DNA from: Blastococcus litoris
GTDB lineage: Bacteria > Actinomycetota > Actinomycetes > Mycobacteriales > Geodermatophilaceae
NCBI RefSeq assembly: GCF_003075095.1
Contig: NZ_QCZF01000014.1
Span: forward strand, 1-64,000
DNA length: 64,000 nucleotides
Reading direction: 5' to 3'
How positions within the stretch are numbered: position 1 is the stretch's first letter; each line of letters starts with the position of its first letter. The position numbers were made by a program, and so were the translations under genes. The notes under the pieces were generated by a model. It was given only the letters and a program-made list of their open reading frames with translations. It did not search any database and had not been told where the DNA came from. Positions 63,397-64,000 of the stretch are shown here, in pieces.

Positions 63397-64000
63397 CTAG
63401 ACGAGCTTCGCGCGCTTCCAGAGCAGCTCGGAGGGGCCGCCGACCAGGCCGACGTCCCGGAGGAACGCCACCAGGTTCGCCGACGCGCCCCGGAGCTTGC
63501 CCGCGTAGTGCTCGTTGGCCCGCGCCGCGGCCTTCGCCTCCGTCGGGTCCAGACCGACCGATGCGTACACCTCCGGCTGGACGAGGTTGTCGGCCACGAT
63601 CGCCGCCACCGCGGCCACCGCCGTCCGGTGCGTGCGCAGCTGCCAGTTCGACAGCGCCGGGGTCCGCCGGGCGATCTCCTCGCGGGCGAACCGCATGTGC
63701 CGGGCCTCCTCCACGACGTGGATCTGGCTGGTGGCCCGCGTCAGCGGCTGGACCCGCTCGTCCTTCATCAGGTCGCGCTGGAAGATGTCGAGGATCTCCT
63801 CGGCCACCAGGATCGCGGCGTACGCGGCGGGCCCGTCGGCCTTCGCGGCGAACGCCTTGCCGAGCCGCAGGATCGACGCCGGCGGCTGGTAGGACGGCGC
63901 ACCGAACCTCTCCGCCGTCCGGGCGAACATCACCGAGTGGCGGCACTCGTCGGCGATCTCGGTGAGCGCCCACTGCACGTGCGGCTGCGCCGGGTCCTCG
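63397..64000 (-). CDS. AurF-like diiron oxygenase, 5' end missing
   Basis: About 200 residues of the C-terminal part; the start lies beyond the window. ALTEIADECRHSVMFARTAERFGAP and HVVEEARHMRFAREEIARR hold the Glu/His diiron ligands (ExxH). Members include p-aminobenzoate N-oxygenase AurF, which oxidises aryl-amines to nitro groups. ATG at 63978 is internal. Convergent with the SpoU methyltransferase, 9 bases apart. Substrate unknown. Confidence 0.82.
   Translation of the reverse strand, partial: EDPAQPHVQWALTEIADECRHSVMFARTAERFGAPSYQPPASILRLGKAFAAKADGPAAYAAILVAEEILDIFQRDLMKDERVQPLTRATSQIHVVEEARHMRFAREEIARRTPALSNWQLRTHRTAVAAVAAIVADNLVQPEVYASVGLDPTEAKAAARANEHYAGKLRGASANLVAFLRDVGLVGGPSELLWKRAKLV

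Overview
The window is a very GC-rich actinobacterial chromosome segment. Gene content suggests a Geodermatophilaceae-like soil or stone bacterium (Blastococcus, Geodermatophilus, Modestobacter); this is an inference, not a database result. Reasons: the ribD-ribE-ribAB-ribH-hisE-hisG order, heavy use of GTG starts, the NnaR-type nitrate regulator, an ECF42 sigma factor with its YCII partner, Acg-type nitroreductase, and many starts that look leaderless. No rRNA, tRNA, CRISPR array, integrase, transposase or prophage gene was seen; it reads as core chromosome with a few accessory genes.

Layout. 1-4.2 kb: riboflavin and histidine genes in one translationally coupled run. 4.2-8.7 kb: a subtilisin-inhibitor-like lipoprotein, a DUF2877 protein divergent from a frameshifted PucR regulator, and a DUF5995 protein. 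8.7-17.2 kb: FAD monooxygenase with a tiny upstream ORF, an HTH-MurA fusion divergent from a nucleotide-sugar-type NAD(P)-binding protein with a shared palindrome, a DMT exporter, a PPOX/Acg nitroreductase divergent pair, and small proteins. A perfect LexA-type SOS box lies at 17,247. 17.4-28.8 kb: a large secreted nuclease, MalQ, HrpB helicase, a twice-broken LysE gene, a flavin oxidoreductase coupled to a trehalose-synthase-like GH13 enzyme, and an HNH-nuclease lipoprotein. 28.8-37.2 kb: acetyltransferase, membrane proteins, a TSUP transporter pair, a secreted zinc protease with FG-GAP repeats, and a DUF3516 helicase whose upstream region carries an 11-bp-phased PHO-box-like array. 37.5-45.7 kb: stress-type SDR, homocysteine methyltransferase, phosphotransferase, ArfB, ECF42/YCII, and a PRC-barrel/membrane operon followed by TetR.

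45.8-60.3 kb is largely a nitrate assimilation region: nitrate reductase (nasA), NADH nitrite reductase (nirBD), the NarK nitrate/nitrite transporter, and an operon ending in the HemD-like regulator NnaR. Nitrate would be imported by NarK, reduced to nitrite by NasA and to ammonium by NirBD; NnaR probably acts with GlnR. Interspersed are DUF4333 and unrecognised proteins. 60.9-63.4 kb: the infC-rpmI-rplT translation operon with a structured leader and a non-canonical ATC start for IF3, then a SpoU-type rRNA methyltransferase. The window ends in a partial AurF-like diiron protein.

The most notable observations are regulatory: an SOS box, a PHO-like direct-repeat array, an exact palindrome between the HTH-MurA gene and its neighbour, general-stress sigma promoters, and a recurrent NANNNT-6nt-start codon architecture that suggests leaderless transcripts. 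I did not identify a new multi-gene defence or biosynthetic system here.
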